In this document: one piece after another, positions 34,370 through 46,200 of the stretch
Layout of the letters: every line of letters starts with the position of its first letter
Position numbering within the stretch: position 1 is the stretch's first letter
NCBI GenBank assembly: GCA_958299035.1
Contig: CATQJL010000112.1
Coordinates: 83,284,636 to 83,348,635, forward strand
Origin: Cylicocyclus nassatus
Lineage: Eukaryota; Nematoda; Chromadorea; Rhabditida; Strongylidae
Reading direction: 5' to 3'
DNA: 64,000 nt
Notes under the pieces: generated by a model
The model's input: the letters and a program-made list of their open reading frames with translations, nothing else
Databases searched by the model: none
Told to the model about the DNA's origin: nothing
Made by a program: the position numbers and the translations under genes

Positions 34370-34782
34370 TAATTAACTATTCACAAGATTACGAAGCTTT
34401 CTAAACGGTGCAATCCCACTTTTTAGGAACATTGAAAAAATGGCCGCTACTTCTTACCTGGCATAACTCTTCAATGAAGCATCATAATAAGTTGGGAACT
34501 TTACAGTTATAATCAGCAACTTGAATTAGCCTAGTGTAAGAGCTTTCAGGCTGTTTTGTTTCCTTTCTAAGGCAAAATATGGCCTTTCATTGCTTAAAAC
34601 CCTCTTTGAAGTTTCTACCGTAATCCTACAGTAATGAAGAGAGAGGAGTGATTCGTTCTACAATGCAAATCTAAGTTGAAGCCAGCTCTACAAAACGGTA
34701 CCTGAAGCAAGGCAAAAGACTTCTTGGGAAGAGAGATATTAACGATCAAACGTTCGATACATTTTTTGAGACACCCTGTATA

Positions 34783-35592
34783 CTGTTACAAAACATTCCA
34801 GAAATGTAAGCATTCTTGGCTTCTTGGTATTTTCCCAGCGGCGCTATCTTTGTTTTTAATCTTGCTGCGGAGGAAAAAGTGCGCTGTTTTGACCTTTGAC
34901 ATGAGAAAGCTTTGTTTTGATTAAGTACAAATACGAATCAGAGAAAGAGCGAACCAGAGCTGATTCATCTTACTCATTCCCTATTTGGAAGAAAATCTTA
35001 TGACGCAACGCTTCGAAAGCAACGGGGTTACTGTAGGCACACAAAGAATTTACTATTTCGAATAGTTAAGGCGCTTGATTTCAAAGAACAAGAAACGGAG
35101 CGAAAGAAACCGTTCAACAGCGCTTGCGCACAAAGGCACCGCCGAGCTTCATACGCATGAGAACGCTTTGAGACGAAAGCAAAGCGGACGCAACAAATTT
35201 TGAAATTGGAATTCGCTTTAGTCCTGAATAAATAGCAATTGCGCAAAACCGTTTTCATTCGCTAGCGCTTTACCAAAATAATGAGAAAAGATGATTTTCT
35301 TCTAGGGAAGAGGTCACTGGAGGGGTGCGAGTCACGGAACAGCAAGATATACTAAACCACATACATTGCTTGTGATGGAGGAAAAAATATAAAAGCTAAA
35401 GAATATCGAAAGCATCACGCGATTTCAGAAAAGACGACCGTCTCAGTAGGTTCAAATATGCAGACTAGGCCATATACGGCAATATTAGCCGAGCATCTGG
35501 CGAGACTGCTGTGCTCGAAAGTGATACCCCAAGTTGGGTCGCCAGATGTTCCTTACATAGCAAGGGAAATGCAATCGATCGTTGATACTTTC
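34783..35592. other. Gene-free stretch
   Basis: No supported gene or repeat between the large inverted-repeat block and the PIF-like MITE. Open frames here lack domains and splice signals. Confidence 0.4.
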
Positions 35593-35595
35593 TTA

Positions 35596-35795
35596 GGCCC
35601 CGGGCAAACACGCGATTTGATCGTCGCGACTGAATCACGACGAGACAACTGTTACAACATCATCCCATGCCGATCAACTTGCATTTCGGTTGTGATACTT
35701 CTTCAGCCCGAAATTTTTGAATGTGAAATGAAAATGAATGGAAAAGTCGGCGATTGAGTCGCGACGATCAAATCGCGTGAAGTCTGACCGGGGCC
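35596..35795. mobile_element. PIF/Harbinger-like MITE, 200 bp
   Basis: TTA is repeated on both sides (35,593-35,595 and 35,796-35,798). The ends GGCCCCGG and CCGGGGCC are inverted, and a long sub-terminal pair, CACGCGATTTGATCGTCGCG and its inverse, lies within. GGCC-type ends with a TTA duplication fit PIF/Harbinger. Confidence 0.8.
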
Positions 35796-35798
35796 TTA

Positions 35799-37013
35799 CA
35801 CTCAGATATGGCTGAGGAATCTTCATTGGCCCTGCGCTGGAGCAATCTGATAATCAGCATAAAACTGCTGAAAGAACCGTGCGGACAAACAACCATTATT
35901 ACCACCCAGCTAAATTACCTGCGCGCGCTACAACTTCGACTGTCAATAACGGGCGAACGCCTAAGCCAACTGTAACGAATTTATGATTTTAGGTTGTCGT
36001 TAAGCTAGGAGTGGTACCGTAGCTGGACTTTTCCAGTAACGCTTACTTCCTATTTTCCCATAACCGGTATTTGAGATTAAATCAAGACTTTCTTACAAGC
36101 GTTTATCAAGCAATAGGGAACTGAACATTACATAAAGATTTATGACTGCAGACGGCGAACAGGAAGGCGGCATGGATGCATGGATATATTCAAGTAGAAG
36201 ATAGGATAAATGACATGTGGGAGCGAAAGAAGAATAGTCAAGCAGGAGCTAGTGCTTCGGCTCAACCTTACATAAACACGGCGATAGAATGGAGGTGAAT
36301 AAATACGAAGCAAATAAACCAAAGGAAAATAATATGGGATAAACACATGATTAAGAGATCGAATTAAAATAGAGAGCGGGTGATTAAAAATGAGGGGTGG
36401 GGCGGAGATTCGGAGACGATGTTATTAAAGAGGCAGCTGCGAAGCTGCCTCAAGTCCGAACCTCTCGTGGGCGGGGCATATTGCTTTATATAGCCCCGAG
36501 GCGAGCTTTGAGGCGGGGCGAGGAAGGCGAGGAAGATGGACCAATAGCGCAGATAGTTGCGCTATTCCTACACAACAACCCCATCCAACTGTAAAACATA
36601 GGTCCGCACCTCAACTCAACCGGCCGGGAGAACATCTCTTAACAATGGTAAATTCTCAATGCAGAGCGCTGGGTTCGAAACTTTCTTGGCGTTCTATTTT
36701 CCACTGGACGTCCACCATCAGGTGTGCACACTAACTACCGGCATAAGACTACACTAGAAACCGCGGAAATACGTCTGAGACAAGAAATTTGTGTTTTACT
36801 GTTTTTTTCACTTCCAAAATTGATGTTAAAGTTTCGTGAGACCTGCGCCCTGGGTCACCGAAAAGGACTGGAAGCCCTTAAAAATTTTTCAGAACCACCA
36901 CGATAGGCTTTTCTCAGAAGCTGAGCTGCCAAGTCACCGATGGAAGCCCATCAGGGCTCCATTTAGGATTTACCACTCGCCTATTCTTCTTTCGGCGGAA
37001 CCACTCGCTGCTA
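35799..37013. other. Gene-free stretch
   Basis: No supported gene. A short hairpin (GAGGCAGCTGCGAAGCTGCCTC) lies at about 36,430-36,452. The rest is ordinary intergenic sequence. Confidence 0.4.
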
Positions 37014-37595
37014 CCAGTAAGCGTAGCGCCGCAGAAACGTGCTGACAAACTGATAGAAACACCGATCCGTACTAATATAGTTTATCTGTTATAGCACCAA
37101 AGAGATAAGTAGCACCGAACGTATAGGGCTTATCAAATTGAGTGTCGTTTATATCAGCATCTCCATCTTCGCGCTGGGCTCTGCGTCTCTTCTGCGGTAC
37201 ACGCTCCATAACCACTTGTGATCGGTTGATCCACCTTTCCCACGCTCGCCCTGGGAAAGTGCTCAGAGAGCAGCCCTGCGGAAGAGACGCAAAGTCCAGC
37301 GCGAAGATGGAGAAGCCGGTGCAAACGACATTCAATTGGATAAGTCCTATATATGAGCAATATTAATAAAGGGATAAACGTATACAATAAGGCAAATCAT
37401 GAGGATGAGATCAGGTGTTGCACTGGTGGTACGGCGGCGGTCCAAAGAGGACAAGAGAGGATGAGTGATGAGCGTCCACTCGGTGGCTCGGCATCGGAGA
37501 ATCTCCTCTAGAGCATCGCTTGACCGTCGTCGTCACGCCCTAAACATATGAGTCAGCGTCCACCGAAGAAGCATGCGTAGACATGCTTACCATTA
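37014..37595. repeat. Repeat copy B, shared with 20,083-20,482
   Basis: It matches copy A from GTAGCGCCGCAGAAACGTGC to GCATGCGTAGACATGCTTAC. Copy B contains a 226-bp MITE (37,124-37,349) that is absent from copy A, so copy A supplies the empty site. Small differences elsewhere, including a missing CAGCGTC unit, show divergence before the insertion was sampled here. Confidence 0.85.
37124..37349. mobile_element. Foldback MITE, TA target site, 226 bp
   Basis: The ends are TAGGGCTTATC and GATAAGTCCTA, with TA outside (37,122-37,123 and 37,350-37,351). The arms share blocks such as TCCATCTTCGCGCTGG inverted for about 95 bases. The uninterrupted sequence GAACGTATATGAGC in copy A at about 20,240 is the pre-insertion site, which fixes both borders. 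Confidence 0.9.
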
Positions 37596-37709
37596 GACGT
37601 GAGCGTTCGTGTATTGACAAGTCATCATCGCTGTCCTCTTGTTTTCGGCAGCCTAAACCTATTCAAACCTTGTCCCTACTGAAAACCTTAGTAGTGGATT
37701 CCAGTCCTT

Positions 37710-37757
37710 AGTCTGAAAACTCCAGTACTCTTCCAAGAGTACTGGAGTTTTCAGACT
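37710..37757. repeat. Perfect hairpin, 23-bp arms, 2-bp spacer
   Basis: Arms 37,710-37,732 and 37,735-37,757 are exact reverse complements. With only two bases between them this looks like a snap-back duplication. No terminal repeats of a transposon surround it. Confidence 0.85.
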
Positions 37758-37799
37758 GTTATTGTGTTCAACGTTCAACTTACTCGCGCAAGTTAGCTC

Positions 37800-37935
37800 G
37801 TTGGATCGGTACTTTCCGCAAGTGGATGAAGTGGATCAAGCGGATCAAGTGAACAACCGCTTCGCTATTGGTCAGTTCACTGATTTGACCAATGACGAAG
37901 CGGATCAAGCGGATCAAGTGGGTCAAGCGGATCTA
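37800..37935. repeat. GCGGATCAAGTG-type repeat with inverted block
   Basis: Variants of GTGGATCAAGCGGATCAAGTG occur on both sides of an inverted pair built on CGCTTCG, ATTGGTCA and TTCAC. The translation (DQADQVGQAD) is repetitive because the DNA is. No protein is inferred. Confidence 0.7.
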
Positions 37936-38026
37936 TGGCGAGTGCCTATGCGCTTCCTGGGGACCCTATGTAGCCTAGCGCTTTTGGAACATCCCTACAA
38001 GGGGGCCGTGGCTGCAAGCTTGCGCA

Positions 38027-38283
38027 TCTTATATATGAAGCTGAATGTCTGTTTGTCTGTATGTATGTCTGTATGTTTGTCTGTGTGTACGTATGTTCCA
38101 AATAGAAAATTCCATTTCTGAACCGATCCGAACCAAACTTGGCACACATACACTTCAGGGTAGGGTGGGTGTCATGGGCTACTTCCCGTTATCGATCGAT
38201 ATCGATTTTATCGGTTTCTTTGCAAAATTTGAGCTATAGGGCTGGGAGTTGGCACAGGGAGTTTATCGAGCATGCTGATTACA
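38027..38283. mobile_element. Truncated Helitron 5' end
   Basis: TCTTATATATGAAGCTGAATG, preceded by A, matches the start of the Helitron at 33,551. Homology runs through the CTGTATGT repeat, AATTCCATTTCTGAACCGATCC and the ATCGAT block, and stops near 38,283. The 3' hairpin and CTAG are missing. It lies about 220 bases upstream of the BTB/zinc-finger start codon. Confidence 0.75.
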
Positions 38284-38500
38284 GGTATATTATTGACAGG
38301 CCCGGAAGGAGCCAGGTTTGCCAACTATTTCTTATATGAGTCATGTATCAGCTCACTCCTCTTCTTCCCATTCCCTTCTTACCGCTGGAAGCATTGGAGG
38401 CGGGGCGTTTGTGCGTAACTTCCGTTGTAGTGTAATCACAGGCGCGCCACAGGGCGACGGCATTCCTCCAACCAAATAAGTGAAAGTCTCTTACTTTGGT

Positions 38501-41500
38501 ATGGATGAAGCAGGATCGTCAAAAGAACAATCAAACCGGGATTCGATTGCTCTTGCGGAAACGAGAGGTGGAGGTTATGACAGCTATCTTGACTTTGAAC
38601 TGCCTTACACTCCGGAAGAGCATGCGGCAATCACCTTCAAGTACATTTCCAGTGCGGTGAGTTTGTTCTTGCGGCTAATATATCTTTTTCCTGATTGCGT
38701 ATTGGAGTTCCATATGATTACTTAAGATTTCAGAACTTCATGCTCATTTCTTTGCATCATATTGTCCTCTTTTAGAACAGGAAGCATCTGGACTTGACTT
38801 TCGAATCAAACGGGAAAATAATTGCTCAAACAAACCGTCTTTTGGTAGCGGCTTTCAGTCCAAGATTAGAGCATGCTTTGCTTAAAGCTCCAACTGGTGC
38901 GGCAACGTTGGAGTTTGATACTTCTGCTACTGGTCAGTCAACCTTACATTTTGAATCGTCGAGAAAGAGTCAGTTGTATACGTTTAGGTATCGATGAAGA
39001 TACACTAGGAAAATTGGTAGACTATTTGCATACGGGTACTTGCCGGTCGTCTCCACAAATGCTACATGCTGCTGATTTTCTTGGTTGCGCTGCATTGAAG
39101 GAGGTGAAAAGAATTGTTATTGGTATGCTGTACTTGATATGCATCGAATTGAGCAGTTGTATATCTCTTTCACATCTTCTAGATGTGGCTTGGGTATGCT
39201 CAAGCATCTGTTAGATCTACATCTACATTTTTCCGACAGCTATAGTCACTTGCACGAACCTTTATTAGTGGAGTATAGACCACAATTTCAAACATTGGAT
39301 GAATTGGAAACCTATCTCTGTTGATCAATGCACAATAACTTATGTCTATATTCACTCATTGTTTTCCAGAAATTTTTCATCTATCATTTCTTGGCGAAAT
39401 TTCATTACCATCTTTAATCTTACTCACACTTTTCAAGTGTTCTACGACCTTTTTGTGCAATTATTTGCTCTAGATAAGAGCTGGAGCCGTTTCAGTCATT
39501 GAATTACTTTTTCAAAAGTAGGCGCAGCTCCTTCAATTGAAATTCCTAATTTGATGAGTTGTTTAATGTATATGCTCCATATGTGATTTCATTCTGTTTG
39601 TTCAGTTGCTGGATGCGACCAGCGAGAGCGACCTAGAGGTACATGACGATTGGCATGAGATTCGATTCTTGGAGCAGCTCGCTAGATTCAGGAAGGAGTC
39701 AAAATTTCTCGACTGTAATATAATATCAGGTGTAGGTCCCCAATCATAACTCCCTATCTCATTTCATATTGATTTATTTGTTTGTTTTTGTTCAAATTTG
39801 CGGTTTAGCGCCTTGGTGTCATTCGCTGTCATCGTCTTTTGATGTGTGCTCATAGCAGGCACATGGAGGCCGCTTTAAGTAGCAGTCTCAGCAGCAGTAC
39901 AGTCACTATTAGGATTGATTCTCGGAATGTGCATATTTCCACGTAATGTTTGAACATCTTCTAGACCCTTATCACACTAATGAGGCATATTTTTAGAGAA
40001 AACCTGAAGACAATGGTGGATTTTGCCTATACTGGAGTGCTCGATATTGGAAGAAGACGATTGAGAATGCTTCGAGTCTCCGCTTTTGATCTGGGCATGG
40101 ATCACCTCGTTGAACTTATAGACCACAAGGTTGGTCAGGTCGCATGCGAGGAGCAGGATGTGCCCCGTCGCGGTAAGTTATCCCACTTGCCATTTTGAGC
40201 GCTCTCAAGTTCAGAAGTTGTTTTTAACTTTGTTTTTCAACCAACGTTAAAGATTCAGCAGGTTTTGTTTTATGTAAAAAAGTTCTGCTCATTTTCATGC
40301 TGCTATCTCTCTTCGCTTTCATGACTTTCTCAAACAGTATTTGCAAAATCTTTTGTGCGAATGCCTATGAATCCTTATCACCTCCTTGCACGGAAAAATT
40401 GCTCAGTTTAGCTGCCCTTCTTCGAAATCTCTCATGTGGTTTTTGCTTGAGATTTGTGTTCCCCGGTATCATTACGTTCCTTCCTGTTGATCAAGTTTAA
40501 CCGGAAATTATTAGCGTTATGCTCATATCGTAGAAGTTTCATTGAAAAAGGGACAGGTCTTTTCGCAGATATGATGCGAAATTCGCATTTTGGGCACATT
40601 AATTACGTGGCGAATTCTTTGATGTATCTGATTCGACCATAGTATTCCTAAAGTTTCAGAGGAGTATGATATGAACTTTGCAAGTCCTGCTGGTGAGGAG
40701 GTTGCAGAACGAGTTACTGAACAAGAGTTCATCCGCAGTGAGTTTCTTGAGTCTAGGAGCCTCTCTTTCTTATGAAATTCTCTGCAATCGAAAACAAGTC
40801 ATGTATGTGGTTGGCAAAATGATTTAGGTTTTTCGCTCGATTCCTCCGATAAAGATCAGGAACTTTCTATGCTTGATGGCGCCTCAGCTGAAGAAATCAC
40901 TGCACAAGCAGCTGATGATTACGACTCAATATACGAGGAGTTTGTAATGGGTCCCAGGCGTGGGCGAAGGACTATCGCAAGAATGACTCGCAACAAATAC
41001 CAGCCTCTTGTCGTACGAGGTGCTACAACGATCTCCCTGCGTAGGTTCTTTCATTTGCAGCTTTATTTCCTTGTTTCAATGCATCTTGGTTCCAGCTGAT
41101 GATGAGCACCACGTTAGTGTGCCAGCTATCACAATGTCGTTTCTCCAAGAGAATGAACGAAAGACAAGTGCTGTAGATAGTTTTGGTTACGGTTTGCCAG
41201 AAATCGTAGGAACAAGCGATGTCACGGTTCCGCTAGTTGTTGGAAATCAGAGAGTGAGTTTAATCTACATTGCTTGTCTTTTCCCTGCAGTTTTCGTTGC
41301 TTCATGCATCCTTGCGCCGACTCATTTTGATTTTATATTAGTCATGTGACGATCGCAGCCATTCATATCATCGATCTATCTATAAACGGCGTTTTGATAT
41401 AACATACCGCAGTCTTGTCTGTGTGGTTTGCGTTGAGTGTGAAAACGCTGTGCTAAATAGTGACTTTTCTGGCATACGGTTAGTGTGCTTTTATTTGCAA

Positions 41501-42684
41501 GTACACTTCAGCAATTTAAAGGTGTAGCACTCTTTCCGCGCAAGCGGTGAATCTCTTTCACTGGCTGGAGAGGGAGGGGGGGGGGTCTTGTAACAACAAT
41601 CTTTTTGCTATGGATATTAATCCATTCCCGCTGTTCTATGATCGTACATATGTTTGCTTTACAGGCCATGATGGAAAAGCCATTCAAATGTCCCTATTGC
41701 GAGCACCGATCAAAAGAGAAAAGTGGGCTTGAGAAGCATGTCAGGTAACCGTTATCTATCTTGATCGCTTTGGACAGATTTTGATCTTTTGAATCCTTCC
41801 ATTCTGCAGAGTTTTCGAAATGAATTGCCCCTTTTGAATGGAAGCTTGTGGTGATTCCACAGAGCATTTCATGACAGTAGAAGCAGAATTTGCTATACTT
41901 CGAGTGACGCAAATGTATAGTTTTGCTTTACTCATATTCATACAAGCTCCTGCATTCTTGAGAAGTAGCATTGGCACCACTGATAGTTTTTTTTTTTACC
42001 AAGTTTCGTAATCCTCGCTTTCCAGTCGGTTTTGCCCATCTTTTGATGCACTATCTGTATGCGTCTTTTACCTTCCATAATTGCTTGAATGCTGCCTTTG
42101 AGCTATACACGTGAAAAGAAGCTGGTATTTTAGGTCCATACATACACTGGAAGCTCCTTATAAATGTAAATATTGCAACCAGTCTTTCAAAGTGCAAAGC
42201 AACATGGTTCGACATATACGAGCGCATACTGGTGAGTTTTTGAAACCATTGTGTCAAGAATCGTTCTGCTTTCATTTTGAATTTCACACATTTCTCGTAA
42301 AACTTGTGTTTTTACAATTGCGATAACGTAGCAAATGATGCAATCCAGAGGCAGCTTTTACGTCATTCAATTTTAGTAGTAATTGTTTATCTTAACTCAC
42401 GCTGTCATGAATACGCATCTAAGCTTTATTATTTTCTGTGATAATAAATTATCCTATCCTCAGCTGTGCTGCATCATTTAGGCGAGAAACCTTACGCATG
42501 CAAAAAATGTGGCGTAAGCTATGCAGATAAAAAGAACATGGATGCACACGTGTTTCGAGAGCACCTCCGGATGCGAGAGCTGGAATGCACTGCGCCAGGA
42601 TGTTCAGCTCGGTTTTGGCGCCATGATCGTTTTGCCTTACATTGTCTAAAGAGACATGGTACGGTACCGCAGTTTCTCCAATGA
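38501..42684 (+). CDS. BTB/POZ-like and C2H2 zinc-finger protein
   Basis: Start at 38,501 ([10 protein letters not shown]). Resolved exons are 38,501-38,656, 38,776-38,932, 38,988-39,103, 39,997-40,172, 40,660-40,737, 40,828-41,040, 41,096-41,253, 41,665-41,744, 42,134-42,231 and 42,482-42,684. From 39,997 onward all phases agree. Exons 2-3 give a BTB-like fold ([20 protein letters not shown], then [10 protein letters not shown]). A second BTB-like part lies at about 39,606-40,120 ([39 protein letters not shown]), with uncertain junctions near 39,730 and 39,940. The C-terminus has four C2H2-type units beginning CPYCEH, CKYCNQ, CKKCGV and CTAPGC, with one good linker (HTGEKPY). BTB-ZF proteins bind DNA as transcription factors and self-associate through BTB. 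No orthologue is named. Confidence 0.88.
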
Positions 42685-42759
42685 TTTCGAGAATTTATAG
42701 GCATTGATTCTTATTATCTAGTCAGCTCGGTTGCGCTTTCATTCTGTATGAATACATTG

Positions 42760-42917
42760 TACCTCTTGATTCATCCGGATTGGCGGCTGGAAAGCGTGGC
42801 TTCGACGCTTAATCAAGGCTAGAGAGTGACTACGAAGCACGCTCGCGAGAGAGACGCAGACGACGTCGTGGGTGCGAGCGGTCGCCCAGTTGCCATTCCC
42901 GTTGAATCAAAGGGTAT
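42760..42917. mobile_element. MITE of the TTGGCGGCTGG family, copy 1
   Basis: The ends CTTGATTCATCCGGATTGGCGGC and GTTGAATCAAAGGGTA are inverted relatives, with the interior CGCGAGAGAGACGCAGACGACG. It lies between the BTB/zinc-finger gene and the FAM91A1 orthologue. Copies 2 and 3 are at 48,647 and 59,438. Confidence 0.75.
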
Positions 42918-43280
42918 ACATTGTTGATTTTGACTGTCTCATCTTTTAATGTCTGTAGGTTTTATTCTACTGTTTTTATACGCAGGAATATTCTCTTTAA
43001 TTCAGGTTAAGAGGCTTCCACTGCATCTATTTTAGCATTTCGTAGACTGTGGAGCTCTTCGAACGCAGAGCTTCGATTTTGCACGGCCAATGTTTTCTTA
43101 CATTGCAAATGAATGTTTGCTATTGTCTATGTGCTTTATGAACAATGGCTTTCACCATACATTTGTCATGTACTTTGTTTCATCTTTCGGCTTCCATATC
43201 TCCTACCTCCAGGTTGAGGGTGTAGCAGGCTTGCGCTGTGTGTATAGCGAGAAACAGGCGCTTGTCGTTCTACAAACCAC

Positions 43281-46200
43281 ATGGATGTGGACACATGTAT
43301 AAGGGAGAATATCGTATGGCAGAAGCTCCCGGAGGACATTCGAGTATTGTTGGGGAATTCACAACGAGAATACGATAAGCTCGTGTTGGAGTACTCAATA
43401 AAGAATCAGTTACGGTACAAAGGAAACCTAGGTAAGTTGAGCACTGGGATCGTTTCCTGTTTTCTCACGCTTTGCTATTTTGTAATTATCGTGCAGAGTG
43501 TAAAATCGGCAGGTATCCTTATAAGTATTTGACTTCTGTGTTGTTTTCCCTATTATTTTACGTCCTCCCCTTTTCTGTATGATCATATAATCTACCGGAA
43601 ATAAACAAAGTACCAAAAAATTCTTGAGAGGGAGTTACCGCTTTTCTATTTTGTAATTATCATGCAGACTGTAAAATCGGCAGGTATCCTTATAAGTATT
43701 TGACTTCTGTGTTGTTTTCCCTATTATTTTACAACCTCCCCATTTTCCGTATGATCATAAAATCTACCGGACCGGAATAAACAAAGTACCAAAAAATTCT
43801 TGAGAGGGAGTTGCCGTCATGCAAAAAACTATCATGAACAAATTGGATCCAAGAAGAACCAATTGAAGTCTCTAACTCGAGATGACTTTCAATAAATGTG
43901 CAGTTGCACGCTCTAGCAAATCAAGTTTACTAGGCTGTTTTTAGAGAAGCCAAGTAAACACTTTTCATTTACAGTTCGCCATGTCAAGAAAAGTGAGGAG
44001 ACGTATTATGATATGATAATAAAATACAGCGAGTCGCATTTGATGCTTTACCCATACCATCTTGCCGACATTGTATGTCGAGAGCTGCGAATTACAGCAT
44101 TCAATTACTACATCAACATCATAACGGTAAGATATCTTCTACATCAGCTTATTAGAATTCATGTGACATTTCTTCAGGACATGATCCAGTCGGAGAAGTC
44201 TTACGATTCCCTACCCAACTTCACAGCAGCAGATGCTATGAGGTTACTAGGGATAGGACGTAATCAATATATCGATTTGATGAATCAGAACAGGTAAGTT
44301 ACTATTTTAGCTCTTCTTTTCGCACCATTGTCTTTATTCTATTATCGCAGGTCGAATCGGAAGTTTCTACGGCGAAATCGTCCTCTGCGAGAGCTTTTAC
44401 CCCAAAAACCAGCCAAGGTAGGTGTAAAACTGGTGATTTTCTCAAGTTCAATTTTTGCGACTATAGTTATCCGTAGAACCGTGGTGGATTGTATGTCCTG
44501 GGAGCATACTTGAAGCAGATATTAAGGTAAAAGTGTTTTCACTGCGGCCGCAATCGGAAATGTTTCTTATTACAGATCTTGACCGAAGATGAGCGTCGGA
44601 TTGTGGATTGTCTCCTTGATGAAGGTCCACAAGCCGCTGGTTTACTACCGGTACCAGTGGTTAACACCCTGCTTGAACGTGGCTTGGTCTATCTGGACGT
44701 ACCAGTGGTAGAATCGGACTACGTCTACGGTAAGGCTTTTGTTATAAATTTCTATCTGCATGGGCTTTATTACTACAGTCGCCCCATTGGATGGTTTCGT
44801 TATGAATCGTGTTCTTGGCGATTATTTTGAGACATTGTTGTACAAGATCTTTGTCGCGATAGATGACCAAACTACGGTAAAAGAGGTATCGGTCCGAGGT
44901 TTGGTTCGCTACATTTTGTAGAAAAATTGCTCCATTGCAGATGGCAGAGATGCTACACATCGATTTCTACCTCGTTGCCAATGCTATATCTGTGTTTTGT
45001 CGGTTAGGTTTCGCTAGGAAAAGGGTTACCGGAATGGAAACAGCACGGTTACACTATAGTTGGGCGCAGATTGTTTCCGTTCCGAACTCACCCACGCAGT
45101 AAGTATTCCAACTTTTTGGAGAATTTGGACTGGTTTGAAGAATTACCTAAGACTAGTTTCGATGTCGCTTGTAATGTTGGTTCTTTTTTTACTTTTCTTA
45201 TTTGATAAGAGTCATGTTCTAGGGAAGATCTGGTTACATCCGTATCTGGTGACTTAGGCGAGTTGTCAGCATCCCTTGCGTCCCCGCTGGGTGACGACGA
45301 TGACGAAGAACAAACAGCACAGCTAAACAGCCTAAGCGCTAAAGAGACGGTAATTAGCGAGCCATTTCATAAAACCTTACCGGAAGTTGGTCTTACAGAT
45401 TTCTTCACAGCCTTCTTCTGATGTGTCATCTTCTGGATCGCGAACAGCTTTCTTGTTTGATTCATCACTAGCAGCCTTCCTGATGATGGGCAACTTATCG
45501 AGTTCTCTCAAGGTCAATTACGTTGAACACACCTAATATTATGTCTAACAGAAATTGTCATTCTAGGGTCACGCTGTCACGCTTTTTGAAGTTGGTAAAT
45601 TGGCCGATGAACAGATGCGAGATTTTCTGGAGCATTTGGAATGTGTAAGCTGTTCCTCAATTCTATGTTGTTACAGCTTGATTAGTTGCAGTCCTTTAGG
45701 TAAATCACTTTGCGGAAGGCGAAGCACAACGATACTCTGAGCATGCTATAGCACTTTTAGATATTCTTCGAAGTCTTCGAAAAGGACGGGAGGTAGATAT
45801 GCTCAGAGGAGAAAGTTTGCTTAGCTTGGATCCAAAGAGTCGCATCCGAGTATTGGCTAAGTCATATGGGTGAGCGTCTTAGATATCCTTGCTTTTCTGA
45901 AACATTTGCTTTGATATTTCCATTACTGGAGGCTGCATTCGAGAGCGTATTATGTGCTCTGAAAGTTACCGTAAAATCTGACAAGGGCCTTCCCGCAGCT
46001 AAAAAAGATGAGTCCGATACATATAAGGCGGAGCATAAAGTCTTGTCGGATTAGTCGCTTCGGACTAATCCGACAAGACTTTATGCTTTTCTGTAGGGCG
46101 GACTCAACTGAAGACGGACTTACGTGCTTCAGAAAAGCGGCATTATATGTCAGATTTTAGGGTACCAACGAGGCTCCCTAAGTGCGGTACCGACACTGAA

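Larger units (their letters stand above)
25824..34780. mobile_element. Possible 8.96-kb element with ~175-bp inverted ends
   Basis: The left end (25,824-26,000) starts TACAGGGTGTCCCAAAA. Its inverse ends at 34,780 (ACACCCTGTA), and the two match for about 175 bases with few differences. TA stands directly outside both ends (25,822-25,823 and 34,781-34,782). The interior holds a 1,315-bp tandem duplication, dispersed repeats, a satellite array, nested PIF-like MITEs and a Helitron, but no transposase that could be read. Two independent opposite insertions of a short repeat would look the same, so the single-element reading is an inference. Confidence 0.45.
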
